From Neobacillus driksii (GTDB lineage: Bacteria > Bacillota > Bacilli > Bacillales > Cytobacillaceae), in assembly GCF_013409995.1 (NCBI RefSeq), contig NZ_JACCBX010000003.1:248001-312000 (forward strand): a stretch of DNA of 64,000 nucleotides, read 5' to 3'. Both the position numbers and the translations under genes were made by a program. The notes below the pieces were generated by a model. The model made no database searches, was not told where the DNA came from, and saw only the letters and a list, made by a program, of their open reading frames with translations. Numbering within the stretch: position 1 is the first letter of the stretch; every line of letters starts with the position of its first letter. Below are positions 55,562 through 64,000 of the stretch, piece by piece.

Positions 55562-55891
55562 CTATGTCAATCGGATATCCGCAATGGATGAAATCGGGAT
55601 GCGATGTACGTCTTCAAAGTGATCGACAATATGAAGCCTCCCAGTTATTTGGTCCCAACGGTGAATTTTTCCAATGACGATTTCATAATTTCGATTTCGA
55701 TAATGAGTGATGGTAACCAATTGATCGAATTCAATTGCTTCAGATAAGGTCATATTCATAAGTTCGAGCTGCTGCTCATCGATTTGTTTCTGCTCTTCAT
55801 ACTGATCTTCCTTCACCCAGTCTCTAAGCAATTTAATATGCTCAGGAAGCATCATTGAAACCCATTTGATTCTTCCTCGGTCGCGAATCAT
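55562..55891 (-). CDS. yqjX: YolD-like protein (YqjX)
   Basis: 109 residues, YolD family: RGRIKWVSMMLPEH at the N-terminus and IEFDQLVTITHYRNRNYEIVIGKIHR in the middle. YolD-like proteins are encoded next to UvrX/PolY-type polymerases in Bacillus and are thought to be their partners. AGGAGGA precedes the ATG. It is 26 bases downstream of the polymerase gene, a two-gene operon. Confidence 0.88.
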   Translation of the reverse strand: MIRDRGRIKWVSMMLPEHIKLLRDWVKEDQYEEQKQIDEQQLELMNMTLSEAIEFDQLVTITHYRNRNYEIVIGKIHRWDQITGRLHIVDHFEDVHRIPISSIADIRLT

Positions 55892-55917
55892 TTCATTCTC
55901 CTCCTTACTCTTACTTC

Positions 55918-57177
55918 TTATCTTTTATGTCCCCCAACCAGCGTAGCTCGATGTTTTGCTGTTCCAGCAGCTGTATAGGAAACAGCCCGCAGCAGCGAAC
56001 CTGAACCAAAGCGTCTGCGGATAGAATCAACTACGTAGCCAAGCTCCCGCCGCTTTACCGCACCCATGTCAAACAGGTCGAGCTGAAACTCATGATCATC
56101 GACGATATTTCCAATACTAATAGCAATTTGCCTTACGGTCTTTCCTGTATAATGTTCGTGGAATAATTCGAGACAGACTCGGTAAAGATCCATCGTTACA
56201 TTCGTTGGCTGCTTGATGGTTCTTGAGCGGTGAAAGCCGCCGCCGAGTTCATCCTGGCTATAGCCAATGCTAAGGCTGATTGTTCTCCCAGCCTTATGGC
56301 GAGATCTCGCTCTTCGGGCTACTTCTTCACACATTTCTAAAATTACATGCTTTATCTCTTCTTCTTCCTTATAATCTCTTAAAAGAATTTGGCTTTTTCC
56401 GAAGCTGATTTGCCCCTCAACCAGGGGTGCTCCTAAGTCTGAAAGGTCTACTCCCCAAGCATGATGATAAAGCTGATTGCCCATGATTCCGAATTTCTTT
56501 TCCAGTGCTTCTAAATCATAGCGAGCCAGCTGGCCAACCGTAAAAATGCCCATCCCATTTAGGGTTTTTTCAACGCGCCTGCCGATTCCCCACATTTCTC
56601 TTAGCGGTGAAACCTTCCAAAGCTTATTCTGGACGTCCTCGTACTTCCATTCCGCAATTCCATGCTTCTTTGCTTCAAGATCGAGGCAAAGCTTTGACAG
56701 TAACATATTCGGGCCTATTCCGACCGCACAGGGAAGCTGGAACTCACGTTCAATATCATTCTTAATTTTCTCTGCAATCGTAAAGGCGTCCCCCCATAAA
56801 TGAAGTGCCCCATCCACCTTGATAAAACTTTCATCAACGCTATACGTGTGAATGGCTTCCTTTGGTACATAACGATTAAATACGCGGGTGATTTCAGTAG
56901 AAATACGCAAATAAGTTGCCATTTTGGGCTCGACTACTTGAATGCGGGGATCATCGGGAATCTCAAATAGTCTGGAACCTGTTTTAATTCCAAATTCTTT
57001 CTTCAAACGTGGTGATGCCGCTAGCACAACACTTCCATTCCGTTCTTTGTTACCGGCCACAGCTAGATAGCAAGTTAAGGGATCAAGACCATGCATGACA
57101 GCGGAACAGCTGGCGTAAAAGCTCTTCATGTCGACGCATAATATATGATTGTGTGGTAACGTGCTGTAATCGACCAT
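55918..57177 (-). CDS. yqjW: Y-family DNA polymerase (PolY2, YqjW / UvrX-type)
   Basis: 419 residues starting MVDYSTLPHNHILCVDMKSF at 57177 (GGAGGG eight bases upstream); a longer frame to 57255 adds an unlikely N-terminus. Catalytic acidic residue D16 in DMKSFYASC, and SVDESFIKVDG. Translesion polymerase active in SOS mutagenesis. Two LexA-type boxes lie upstream. Confidence 0.93.
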   Translation of the reverse strand: MVDYSTLPHNHILCVDMKSFYASCSAVMHGLDPLTCYLAVAGNKERNGSVVLAASPRLKKEFGIKTGSRLFEIPDDPRIQVVEPKMATYLRISTEITRVFNRYVPKEAIHTYSVDESFIKVDGALHLWGDAFTIAEKIKNDIEREFQLPCAVGIGPNMLLSKLCLDLEAKKHGIAEWKYEDVQNKLWKVSPLREMWGIGRRVEKTLNGMGIFTVGQLARYDLEALEKKFGIMGNQLYHHAWGVDLSDLGAPLVEGQISFGKSQILLRDYKEEEEIKHVILEMCEEVARRARSRHKAGRTISLSIGYSQDELGGGFHRSRTIKQPTNVTMDLYRVCLELFHEHYTGKTVRQIAISIGNIVDDHEFQLDLFDMGAVKRRELGYVVDSIRRRFGSGSLLRAVSYTAAGTAKHRATLVGGHKR

Positions 57178-57201
57178 GACTTTTTCCCTCCATTTAAACA
57201 T

Positions 57202-57215
57202 CGAACATCTGTTCC
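57202..57215. promoter_or_regulatory. LexA (DinR) box 1 upstream of yqjW
   Basis: CGAACATCTGTTCC, one mismatch from the Bacillus box CGAACRNRYGTTYC, 25 bases before the polymerase start. Confidence 0.75.
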
Positions 57216-57238
57216 TTATATTATATACATATATTACG

Positions 57239-57252
57239 CGAATATGCGTTCG
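57239..57252. promoter_or_regulatory. LexA (DinR) box 2 upstream of yqjW
   Basis: CGAATATGCGTTCG: inverted halves CGAAT / GTTCG with four bases between, one deviation from the half-site CGAAC. 23 bases beyond box 1, in the same promoter region. Confidence 0.6.
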
Positions 57253-57342
57253 CATTCAATGGGAATTTTTTGACATATTTCATGGTTTTGGTTATTTTTC
57301 TTGAGGAAAAAACGATATAATTTGTGAGTGAGGTGTACATAC

Positions 57343-57537
57343 ATGGAGAAAAAGTTAATTCTTAAAATGATAAAAAATTGCTTCAAACAATATTATTCTG
57401 AGATAGATTCACTGCCAATGAGCAGCAGCGATTTAGAGGCGCTTGCGGAGCGGATTATTCAAATAAAAGTAGAACAACCCGCGGTTGATTTATACGAGGC
57501 TGTGAATGATACTGTATACGAATTTTTAACAGGATGA
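57343..57537 (+). CDS. yqzH: YqzH family protein
   Basis: 64 residues from ATG at 57343 (GAGGTG upstream). N-terminus EKKLILKMIKNCFKQYY matches the YqzH pattern; helical, soluble. Function unknown. Divergent from yqjW, convergent with yqjQ. Confidence 0.82.
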   Translation: MEKKLILKMIKNCFKQYYSEIDSLPMSSSDLEALAERIIQIKVEQPAVDLYEAVNDTVYEFLTG

Positions 57538-57561
57538 ATGCAAAAAACCGCTGTCGCGGTT

Positions 57562-58359
57562 TTATTTTTTGTTAAATGCCTTTTTGCCAATACGTTCAAA
57601 CAGTCTTGGAAAGAGAACATAAGCAACGCTGCCCATGTTCATCCAGCGAGGCAGATTGATTTCTCTCGTTTTCGTCAGCATGCTGTCAACAACTTTCCGA
57701 GCGACATATTCGGGCTGAAGCATAAACTTTTGAACATTTTTAACATACGTGCCTTTTTCATCAGCAATGTTAAAAAAGTTCGTTTCAATAGGCCCTGGAT
57801 TCACAGATGTTACGAAAACATTGTAATCACTAAGCTCCATTCTAAGCGAATTCGTGTAGCCAAGAACCGCATGCTTAGTAGCCGAATATACACTGGATTT
57901 TGGCGTTGCGATTTTTCCTGCTTGGGAGGCGATATTAATGATATGGCCGAAACGGCGTTCACGCATCTCCGGAAGCACCATGCTTGTGCACGCCATTAGT
58001 CCGACAACATTAACATTGAACATTCCTTTAATTTCATCCATTGTTGCAGCATGCGCTTCACGGAACACACCGAACCCCGCATTATTAACTAGGATATCTA
58101 CCTCACCAATCGTCGCAAAAATAGCTGTAAAAACTTCCTTCACTTTTTCCGTTTCAGAGACATCTAATTGATAGACCTCTACCCTTACTTGATGCTTTTG
58201 CTGCAATTCCATTTGCAGCTGTTTCAATTTTTCCATACTTCTTGCGATTAGGACAAGGTTGGCACCACTTTCCGCACAAAGCTTGGCGATTTCAGCACCT
58301 ATCCCCCCGGATGCACCGGTAATGACTATATTTTTACCCTTAAGTTGTTCCCTAACCAT
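57562..58359 (-). CDS. yqjQ: Short-chain dehydrogenase YqjQ
   Basis: 265 residues from ATG at 58359 (GAGGTG upstream). SDR fold: TGASGGIG (about 17-24), NNAG, catalytic S and YxxxK in VYSATKHAV. NAD(P)-dependent; substrate unknown. Located after yqjP as in B. subtilis. Confidence 0.9.
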   Translation of the reverse strand: MVREQLKGKNIVITGASGGIGAEIAKLCAESGANLVLIARSMEKLKQLQMELQQKHQVRVEVYQLDVSETEKVKEVFTAIFATIGEVDILVNNAGFGVFREAHAATMDEIKGMFNVNVVGLMACTSMVLPEMRERRFGHIINIASQAGKIATPKSSVYSATKHAVLGYTNSLRMELSDYNVFVTSVNPGPIETNFFNIADEKGTYVKNVQKFMLQPEYVARKVVDSMLTKTREINLPRWMNMGSVAYVLFPRLFERIGKKAFNKK

Positions 58360-58378
58360 ATTCACACCTCATCTAGCT

Positions 58379-59332
58379 TCATAGAGGACTGGTTGACCAT
58401 CCCTCACTACTACTAATCTCGCCGATTGAGGCTAAATAGTCAAGCTGGCCGACGGTTTCCGATAATGTTAATATCAATTCCCGCTTATACGCTGTAGGAA
58501 AAAGCCGCTTGCAAAGTTCAAATACGGTATGCTGCTCCTCTTTTAGCCAATTATTAACCTTCATAGCACGGTCATGCTGGTGAATTAGTCTTTTTTCAAT
58601 TAGCTCTTTTAATTGGGAAACTTCCTCGCCATGGCCTGTGTAAACGAACTGAATTGGATAGGATAACAACTTTTTCATCGAATCATTATGCTGCAGCTGC
58701 GGCTTCGGTCTCTCTACTTCGCCTGGTGCCGGCATCTCTAGTAATGGATTTGGTGAGATATGTGCAAGAATCAAATCCCCTCCTATAAGAATTCCATCAC
58801 TTTCTCGAAATAGAGCAATTTGACTTTGGGCATGTCCAGGTGTCTCTATGACTTTCCATCCACTTAACCCCGGTGGGATCATCCCTTCAACCAGTTCTCC
58901 CGTCAAGGAGCGATTACAGGAGTACCTGAATGTTTGTTTTAAATCTAAGATAGATGAAAAGTATTCTGAGGGGATTCCAAAGTCAATAAATTGTCTTCGA
59001 AAAAAAGCCTCTTGGTCGTGAAAAAAAGACTCCGTTGGTTTAATCCAGCGTTCATTCAGCGGGTGCCCATAGACCTCTGTCTGATCTGATAAAAAATCAA
59101 GCATACCAACATGATCAGCGTGATGATGGGTAATTATCACCTGTTCAATATCATCCGGGCTTAATTGTAATTGAGACAGCTGGGCCTTAAAAGCAATCCA
59201 CGACTCCTTCGTTTTGACACCACAATCGACAAGTGTCAACCGCTCACCTTTAATCAAGTAAACATTAACGTCCCCGACTGCATAAGGAGTCGGCAAAATT
59301 ATTTTTGCGATACCGTCTTTCCATTCTGCCAT
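58379..59332 (-). CDS. yqjP: Metallo-beta-lactamase fold hydrolase YqjP
   Basis: 317 residues. MBL metal motif THHHADHVG (about 68-76), with GHAQSQ and GGDLILA following. Hydrolase of unknown substrate. GGAG lies before the ATG. It ends 19 bases from yqjQ, so the pair is probably co-transcribed. Confidence 0.88.
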   Translation of the reverse strand: MAEWKDGIAKIILPTPYAVGDVNVYLIKGERLTLVDCGVKTKESWIAFKAQLSQLQLSPDDIEQVIITHHHADHVGMLDFLSDQTEVYGHPLNERWIKPTESFFHDQEAFFRRQFIDFGIPSEYFSSILDLKQTFRYSCNRSLTGELVEGMIPPGLSGWKVIETPGHAQSQIALFRESDGILIGGDLILAHISPNPLLEMPAPGEVERPKPQLQHNDSMKKLLSYPIQFVYTGHGEEVSQLKELIEKRLIHQHDRAMKVNNWLKEEQHTVFELCKRLFPTAYKRELILTLSETVGQLDYLASIGEISSSEGWSTSPL

Positions 59333-59362
59333 TCAAAAAACTCCTAACGTTATTTTTAAATA

Positions 59363-59459
59363 AGGCTCTTTTCTTAACCTTCGTTGCTTTTTGGAACGAG
59401 GATTTTGATTGTGCGAAGTTTCAGCAGGAAATAGCAAAACTGTAATAAGAAAAGAGCCT
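59363..59459. repeat. 97-bp element with 14-bp inverted ends
   Basis: AGGCTCTTTTCTTA (59363-59376) and TAAGAAAAGAGCCT (59446-59459) form a perfect 14-bp inverted repeat around 69 bases. It lies in the divergent yqjP/proI gap, not after a gene, so a terminator is unlikely. No clear target duplication. Confidence 0.55.
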
Positions 59460-59734
59460 GCAAACTAAATTCTAAAGTGCAAAATACCTATTTTCACGTT
59501 AAAATCGGCTTTAAGATTTTAACAACAATATTTACGAAAATAGCCTTAAATAGAATGTGAACATTTTTTGACAATTATTTATATGGTAAGTGTAACGAAT
59601 TTCCCTTTCGATTGTCATTATTTTTGCATAATATATTTAAAATAAATAAAAAATTCAGATTTTATCACTTGACAGAAGGGCCATTATCTTGGATAATCAC
59701 TATTAAAATTTGATTCGAACATTCGCGATGATTA

Positions 59735-59955
59735 AGACCAGTAAATGAAAAATGGCAAAAGAGAGTGAAGTCCATCGGCTGAAAGTCTTCACAGCCCTCT
59801 TTATCATTGAACCTAGCTTATGAGCACTTAGGAAAACCTAACGTAATCCGGCGTTATCGGAGTCGAGTGAACCCTATTATGTATTTAGTTTGGGTAAATG
59901 AAGGTGGTACCACGGAAGCTAGACCTTTCGTCCTTTTCGGATGAGAGGTCTTTTT
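59735..59955 (+). promoter_or_regulatory. Proline T-box riboswitch upstream of proI
   Basis: The T-box sequence AAGGTGGTACCACG (59901-59914) pairs with the uncharged tRNA 3' end. The specifier in stem I reads CCT (59812-59814, in GAACCTAGC), a proline codon. The usual AGTA and GAGAG motifs precede it. Low charged tRNA-Pro should relieve termination. Confidence 0.93.
59921..59955 (+). terminator. T-box regulated terminator
   Basis: AGACCTTTCGTCC / GGATGAGAGGTCT stem with G-T pairs and TTTTTG tail, directly after the T-box sequence. Confidence 0.9.
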
Positions 59956-59989
59956 GTTTTTAAAAACAAAGTAAAAGGGGGAAAAATGC

Positions 59990-60835
59990 ATGAAAAAAAT
60001 AGCATTCATCGGTGCCGGTTCAATGGCTGAGGCATTTATTTCAGGGATTCTTGAAAATAGTTTGATTGATAAAAAGAATGTATGGGTTACAAATAATTCA
60101 AATGAAGGGCGGTTGAAGAGGCTAAGTGATACGTATGGCGTCCGTACCACTTACGATTTAAAGGAATTGTTTGCAGGAGCTGACATCGTCATCTTATCGA
60201 TGAAGCCAAAGGATGCCGCAACCGCTATCCAATATATTCGTGAATATTTAACCGAAAAAATGCTGGTAGTTTCTGTGTTAGCAGGGGTGTCGATGAGTAC
60301 CATTGAGACAATAGCAAGATTACCGATTGCCGTTGTGAGAGCCATGCCAAATACATCAGCAGCAGTTGGTAAATCTGCCACTGCCGTTGCCGTAAATGAA
60401 CGAGTTACCCCTAAGCAAATTGAATTAATGAAGGATCTATTTGGAACCGTCGGCTTGACAACTTTTGTAGAAGAGGAACAGCTGGATGCTGTTACAGGAC
60501 TCTCCGGCAGCGGACCTGCGTATATTTATTACCTTATAGAAGCAATGGAAAAAAGTGCTGTTGAGGTTGGTCTCGATAAGGAGATGGCTAGTGAATTAAT
60601 CGTACAAACCTTAATTGGAGCAGCTGAGATGGTGAAAAACTCCACAAAATCATCTGAACAGTTACGAAGAGATGTAACAAGCCCAGGCGGTACAACAGAG
60701 GCAGGGGTAAAAGTACTCGAAGAACATCAAGTCCAGCATGCGTTCATTTCTTGTATTAAGGCTGCAACCGAACAATCGAAAAAAATGGGAGCGGCATTAC
60801 GTGAACAGCTGGAAGTTACCGAACCAACTTCCTAA
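59990..60835 (+). CDS. proI: Pyrroline-5-carboxylate reductase ProI
   Basis: 281 residues. N-terminal NADP-binding FIGAGSMAEAF, MPNTSAAVG in the linker, and the C-terminal catalytic block LSGSGPAYIYYLIEAM with DVTSPGGTTEAGV. Last step of proline synthesis. The proline T-box in front agrees. AAGGGGG precedes the ATG; another ATG four bases upstream is out of frame. Confidence 0.95.
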   Translation: MKKIAFIGAGSMAEAFISGILENSLIDKKNVWVTNNSNEGRLKRLSDTYGVRTTYDLKELFAGADIVILSMKPKDAATAIQYIREYLTEKMLVVSVLAGVSMSTIETIARLPIAVVRAMPNTSAAVGKSATAVAVNERVTPKQIELMKDLFGTVGLTTFVEEEQLDAVTGLSGSGPAYIYYLIEAMEKSAVEVGLDKEMASELIVQTLIGAAEMVKNSTKSSEQLRRDVTSPGGTTEAGVKVLEEHQVQHAFISCIKAATEQSKKMGAALREQLEVTEPTS

Positions 60836-60887
60836 TTTGTGTCTATTGATTTAAACTAGGGTAAAAAAGACTAGGAAGTGTAAAAAA

Positions 60888-62027
60888 ATGCTGACGGTAT
60901 TATTTTCAATGGGTATCCTGGTCTGGATTGTTTTTCTCATAGACGGGCTAATCGGTTTACGGAAAATAGACGCTTTAGAAGATGCGGATAAGTTAGAAAA
61001 TGGACCTCTTTTATCGGTCATTGTAGCGGCACGCAATGAAGAAAATCAAATAAGAGCTAGTATCCTCAGTCAGTTGGCGCAAACTTATAGAAACGTTGAA
61101 TGGATTCTCGTTAATGACAGGTCAACGGATTCTACTGGACTTATGATGGAAGAATTAAAAAAGGAAGATCAGCGAATTTCTGTTCTTCACATAGAAGGAT
61201 TGCCTAAAGGGTGGCTTGGAAAAAATAATGCCTTATATCAAGGCTTCCTTAAAGCGTCTGGAAAATGGCTATTGTTCACCGATGCGGATGTAAAGTTTGA
61301 AAAAGAGGCATTTGCAAAGGCACTTCATTATTTTGAGAAACATAAGCTTGACCATTTAACTGTCGCACCAAACCTGAGCGCGAAAACGTTTTGGTTAAAA
61401 TCATTTGTCGCCTTTTTTCTATTCGGTTTTTCATATTTTAAAAGACCATGGGCGGCAAATAACCCCAAATCAAAAGTTGGGACTGGAATTGGCGCGTTTA
61501 ATCTTGTTTCCAAAGAAGCGTATAGCAGCTTTGGAACACATGAAATGGTGAAAATGCGGCCAGATGATGACTTGCAGCTTGGAATGAGAATGAAACAAGC
61601 AGGATATGCTCAGAGGATTGTCACCGCACTCACGCTGGTTGAGGTAGAATGGTATGGAAGTTTACAGGAAGCATTTATCGGACTCGAAAAAAATACATTT
61701 GCAGGATTACATTATCGGGTTAGTATGGTGTTTTTTGCAATATTCGGCGTTTTTATTACCAATGTCCTCCCATTTATTACCCTATTTTCTTCTGATAAAA
61801 TAATTGTCCTCTTAAGCTTAGGGATTATTTTGCTAAGCGGGATTCATTACGTTATGGTCATCAAAAAAATGACCATCTTCTCCCCTGTTATGTTTCTCGT
61901 ATTGCCTGTGACGGCTCTCCTGTTTATCTATTCCATCATCCGTGCCAGTTATCTAACGTACAAACGCGGCGGAATCATGTGGAGAGGCACCTTATATAAA
62001 TTAAGAGAATTAAGGGACAAAGAGTGA
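60888..62027 (+). CDS. Membrane-bound glycosyltransferase family 2
   Basis: 379 residues. One helix at 3-20, then a GT-A domain with VIVAARNEENQI, NDRSTDSTG and the metal-binding DAD in LLFTDADVKF (about 130-136), a PDDDLQLGMRMKQ block, and three or more C-terminal helices (280-360). Resembles the HpnB/CrtQ-like family. Acceptor unknown; possibly lipid or carotenoid sugar transfer. No partner gene next to it. Confidence 0.85.
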   Translation: MLTVLFSMGILVWIVFLIDGLIGLRKIDALEDADKLENGPLLSVIVAARNEENQIRASILSQLAQTYRNVEWILVNDRSTDSTGLMMEELKKEDQRISVLHIEGLPKGWLGKNNALYQGFLKASGKWLLFTDADVKFEKEAFAKALHYFEKHKLDHLTVAPNLSAKTFWLKSFVAFFLFGFSYFKRPWAANNPKSKVGTGIGAFNLVSKEAYSSFGTHEMVKMRPDDDLQLGMRMKQAGYAQRIVTALTLVEVEWYGSLQEAFIGLEKNTFAGLHYRVSMVFFAIFGVFITNVLPFITLFSSDKIIVLLSLGIILLSGIHYVMVIKKMTIFSPVMFLVLPVTALLFIYSIIRASYLTYKRGGIMWRGTLYKLRELRDKE

Positions 62028-62114
62028 ATTTATACAAAAGAGAGCCTTTTGCTATACTAAAATGCACTTTAGTGGTATAGTGACCGAAAAAATTATTTAT
62101 GTAGGAGGTTCATA

Positions 62115-63137
62115 ATGTCTGCAAAGTTATTTTCTCCTTATACGATTAAGGATGTTACGCTGAAAAATCGAATTGTAATGGCGCCGATGTGCATGTATTC
62201 CAGTCATAACGAAGATGGTCATATACAGAACTGGCACCGCACTCATTATACTAGCCGGGCAGTTGGACAAGTAGGCCTTATTATTGTTGAAGCAACTGCA
62301 GTAACGAAGCAGGGCAGGATTTCACCTAGGGATTTAGGTATTTGGAGTGATGACCACATTGAAGGGTTCACAGAACTTGTAAACTTGATGAAGGAACATG
62401 GGTCTAAAACGGGTATCCAACTTGCACATGCGGGTAGAAAGGCAGTCCTAGAAGGTGAAATCATCGCCCCTTCGGCGATTTCATTTAATGAACAAATGAA
62501 GACTCCTAAAGAAATGACCAAAGAAGATATTACCGCGACTGTTGAGGCGTTTAAAAAGGGTGCTGAGCGTGCAGCAAAAGCTGGCTTTGATGTCATAGAA
62601 ATACATGGTGCCCACGGCTATCTAATCAATGAGTTCCTCTCCCCATTATCGAATAAAAGAACCGATGAATATGGAGGGTCGGCTGAAAACCGTTACCGTT
62701 TCCTTCGTGAGGTCATCGAAGCGATTAAAACTGTATGGGATGGTGTCCTGTTTGTGCGTGTTTCGGCTCATGACTATCACGAAGAGGGGTTAACACCGCT
62801 GGATTACGTATTTTTCAGTCAATGGATGAAGGAACAAGGTGTTGATTTAATTGATGTCAGCTCAGGGGCAGTGGTACCTGCAAAGATAACAGATTATCCC
62901 GGCTATCAAGTTCCATTCTCAGAAACAATTAGAAGTGGTGCCGAAATTGCTACAGGAGCAGTCGGATTAATTACAACTGGTATCCAAGCGGAGGAAATCC
63001 TTCAAAACGACCGTGCAGATTTAGTATTTTTGGCACGAGAATTATTGCGTGATCCTTACTGGCCTAGAACAGCTGCTAAAGAGTTAGGAGTAAGTATTGA
63101 GAGACCAAAACAATACGAGCGTGGATGGATGTTTTAA
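62115..63137 (+). CDS. namA: NADPH dehydrogenase NamA (old yellow enzyme YqjM)
   Basis: 340 residues, TIM barrel with FMN. YqjM-type features: C26 and Y28 in [41 protein letters not shown], and the C-terminal RGWMF whose Arg enters the neighbour's active site. Reduces activated C=C bonds and electrophiles; induced by stress in B. subtilis. AGGAGG precedes the ATG. Confidence 0.94.
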   Translation: MSAKLFSPYTIKDVTLKNRIVMAPMCMYSSHNEDGHIQNWHRTHYTSRAVGQVGLIIVEATAVTKQGRISPRDLGIWSDDHIEGFTELVNLMKEHGSKTGIQLAHAGRKAVLEGEIIAPSAISFNEQMKTPKEMTKEDITATVEAFKKGAERAAKAGFDVIEIHGAHGYLINEFLSPLSNKRTDEYGGSAENRYRFLREVIEAIKTVWDGVLFVRVSAHDYHEEGLTPLDYVFFSQWMKEQGVDLIDVSSGAVVPAKITDYPGYQVPFSETIRSGAEIATGAVGLITTGIQAEEILQNDRADLVFLARELLRDPYWPRTAAKELGVSIERPKQYERGWMF

Positions 63138-63144
63138 ATAAAAT

Positions 63145-63171
63145 AAGACGGCTTTTAGACCGTCTTTTCAT
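63145..63171. terminator. Terminator between namA and rnz
   Basis: AAGACGG / CCGTCTT stem followed by TTCATTTTG on the plus strand; A-rich on the other side, so usable in both directions. Confidence 0.8.
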
Positions 63172-64000
63172 TTTGAAGCTATGTTTATTTCTTTAAAGTC
63201 TTCAGCAATATCTGTATTCGCAAAGACTTCCTGTGCTTCCGCAGCTAGTTCAGCCCAGGCTTGTCGATCATAGCGTGAGCTGATGTGGGTCAAACAAAGC
63301 TTCTTACTTCCGGATTGTTTCGCAACTTCTGCAGCCTGATGGGTGGTTGAGTGGAAATAATCATAGGCAAGCTTCTCTTCCCCTTTGGAAAAGGTTGCTT
63401 CATGTATTAATAAATCTGCGTCCTTAGCTAAAAGTATTGCGTTCTCACAGTGTCTTGTATCTCCAAGAATTGTGACAATCCGGCCCTTTATATCCGGACC
63501 GAGAAAATCTGCTGGTACGATAATGGTGCCATCATCCAGTGTAACGGTTTCACCTTCTTTAATTTTCCGGAAAATTGGTCCTGGCTGTACTCCCGCCTCG
63601 ACAAGTCTTTCCGCTAATAGGGTCCCTGGTTTATCCTTCTCGATAATCCGATACCCGTATGAAGGAATACCGTGATCTAAAAGTCGAGCTTCGACAGTAA
63701 ACTGATCATCTTCAAAAATGATCCCTTCGTCGATTTCGACTATTTTTAGCGGATATTTTAAATAGGTTTGGCTGACGGAAAGGCTTATCGTGATGTATTC
63801 TTTTAGTCCTTTTGGTCCATAGACAATCACTTCTGATTCTCCACCTTGAAAAGAACGGCTGGCTAATAGGCCAGGCAGCCCATAGATGTGATCGCCGTGA
63901 AGGTGGGTAATAAAAATTTTCTCGATCCTGCGAGGTCTGATCGAAGTATGTAAAATTTGATGCTGAGTCGCTTCACCTGCATCAAACAACCAGATGGCTC
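63168..64000 (-). CDS. rnz: Ribonuclease Z (N-terminus cut by window end)
   Basis: About 277 residues visible; the reading frame continues past the window, where the text reads [19 protein letters not shown]-fold motif THLHGDH is complete, as are further ligands GDTRHCE and HEATF and the C-terminal TH of LTHISSRY. tRNase Z cuts tRNA 3' trailers. An internal TTG near 63989 is not the start. Confidence 0.95.
   Translation of the reverse strand, partial: AIWLFDAGEATQHQILHTSIRPRRIEKIFITHLHGDHIYGLPGLLASRSFQGGESEVIVYGPKGLKEYITISLSVSQTYLKYPLKIVEIDEGIIFEDDQFTVEARLLDHGIPSYGYRIIEKDKPGTLLAERLVEAGVQPGPIFRKIKEGETVTLDDGTIIVPADFLGPDIKGRIVTILGDTRHCENAILLAKDADLLIHEATFSKGEEKLAYDYFHSTTHQAAEVAKQSGSKKLCLTHISSRYDRQAWAELAAEAQEVFANTDIAEDFKEINIASK

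Noticed and set aside
57538-57999. 153-codon plus-strand frame following yqzH
   Set aside because: Antisense to yqjQ, which has clear SDR motifs.
59840-59880. Second possible T-box specifier CCC in GTGAACCC
   Set aside because: It lies after stem I, in the region of later stems; the CCT at 59812-59814 has the expected position. Both encode proline, so the call is unaffected.

Overview
The window reads as a chromosomal core segment of an endospore-forming, low-GC Gram-positive of the family Bacillaceae (Bacillus or Neobacillus-like). The reasons are strong AGGAGG-type ribosome binding sites with frequent GTG and TTG starts, many sporulation genes (cotJ, spmAB, dacB, spoVA, spoIIA-sigF, dacF, spoIIM, mciZ), and a gene order that follows the B. 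subtilis stretch from gudB through ypb, ribU, sigX, res, scp, lysA, spoVA, sigF, fur and yqk to yqj and rnz. Identity below genus level cannot be judged from the sequence alone. Both ends cut a gene: gudB on the left (C-terminus missing) and rnz on the right (N-terminus missing).

Layout. 1-10 kb: gudB, the MecA paralog ypbH, a MerR-type regulator, ypbG, a CBS protein, the cotJABC coat operon on the plus strand, then ypbF-ypbE-ypbD-recS-ypbB. 10-14.5 kb: ferredoxin, the riboflavin transporter ribU behind an FMN riboswitch, an M23/LysM peptidase, and the sigX-rsiX ECF sigma/anti-sigma pair with a recognisable autoregulatory promoter. 14.7-21 kb: resABC and resDE (cytochrome c biogenesis and its redox two-component system). 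21-28 kb: rluB, spmAB-dacB, sodF, ypuI, scpAB. 28-37 kb: ypuF, an orphan ribT, lysA, a reduced spoVA operon (AA, AB, AEA, AF only), spoIIAA-spoIIAB-sigF, dacF. 37-46.5 kb: pdp, punA, drm, xerD, yqzK, fur, spoIIM, an EndoQ-like nuclease, nudF, the tiny FtsZ inhibitor gene mciZ, yqkF, yqkE. 46.5-49.5 kb: a MITE-like element with target duplication, then a ketone-body operon (thiolase, scoA, scoB). 49.6-55.5 kb: yqkD, a CDGSH protein, and an accessory gentisate (aromatic ring) degradation cluster. 55.5-64 kb: an SOS-type Y-family polymerase with a YolD-like partner, yqzH, yqjQ, yqjP, proI behind a proline T-box, a glycosyltransferase, the old yellow enzyme namA, and rnz.

How the genes work together. 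The sporulation genes cover forespore commitment (sigF operon), engulfment (spoIIM), cortex modification (dacB, dacF, spmAB), germination and DPA transport (spoVA) and coat (cotJ). The four gentisate genes make a plausible route from 3-hydroxybenzoate or a similar substrate through gentisate, maleylpyruvate and fumarylpyruvate to fumarate and pyruvate, with a DinB-fold protein as the candidate thiol-dependent isomerase.

The most notable non-routine signals are: (1) the gentisate cluster with its DinB-type isomerase candidate; (2) the spoVA operon lacking spoVAC, spoVAD and spoVAEB, with a dispersed palindromic repeat exactly at the junction; (3) that repeat family itself, six copies, all in the same orientation; (4) a 241-bp MITE-like element with 11-bp terminal inverted repeats and a perfect 7-bp target duplication; and (5) several very small genes below the usual size cutoffs (mciZ, a YjcZ-like peptide, a 30-residue membrane peptide, a 46-residue SASP-like protein).
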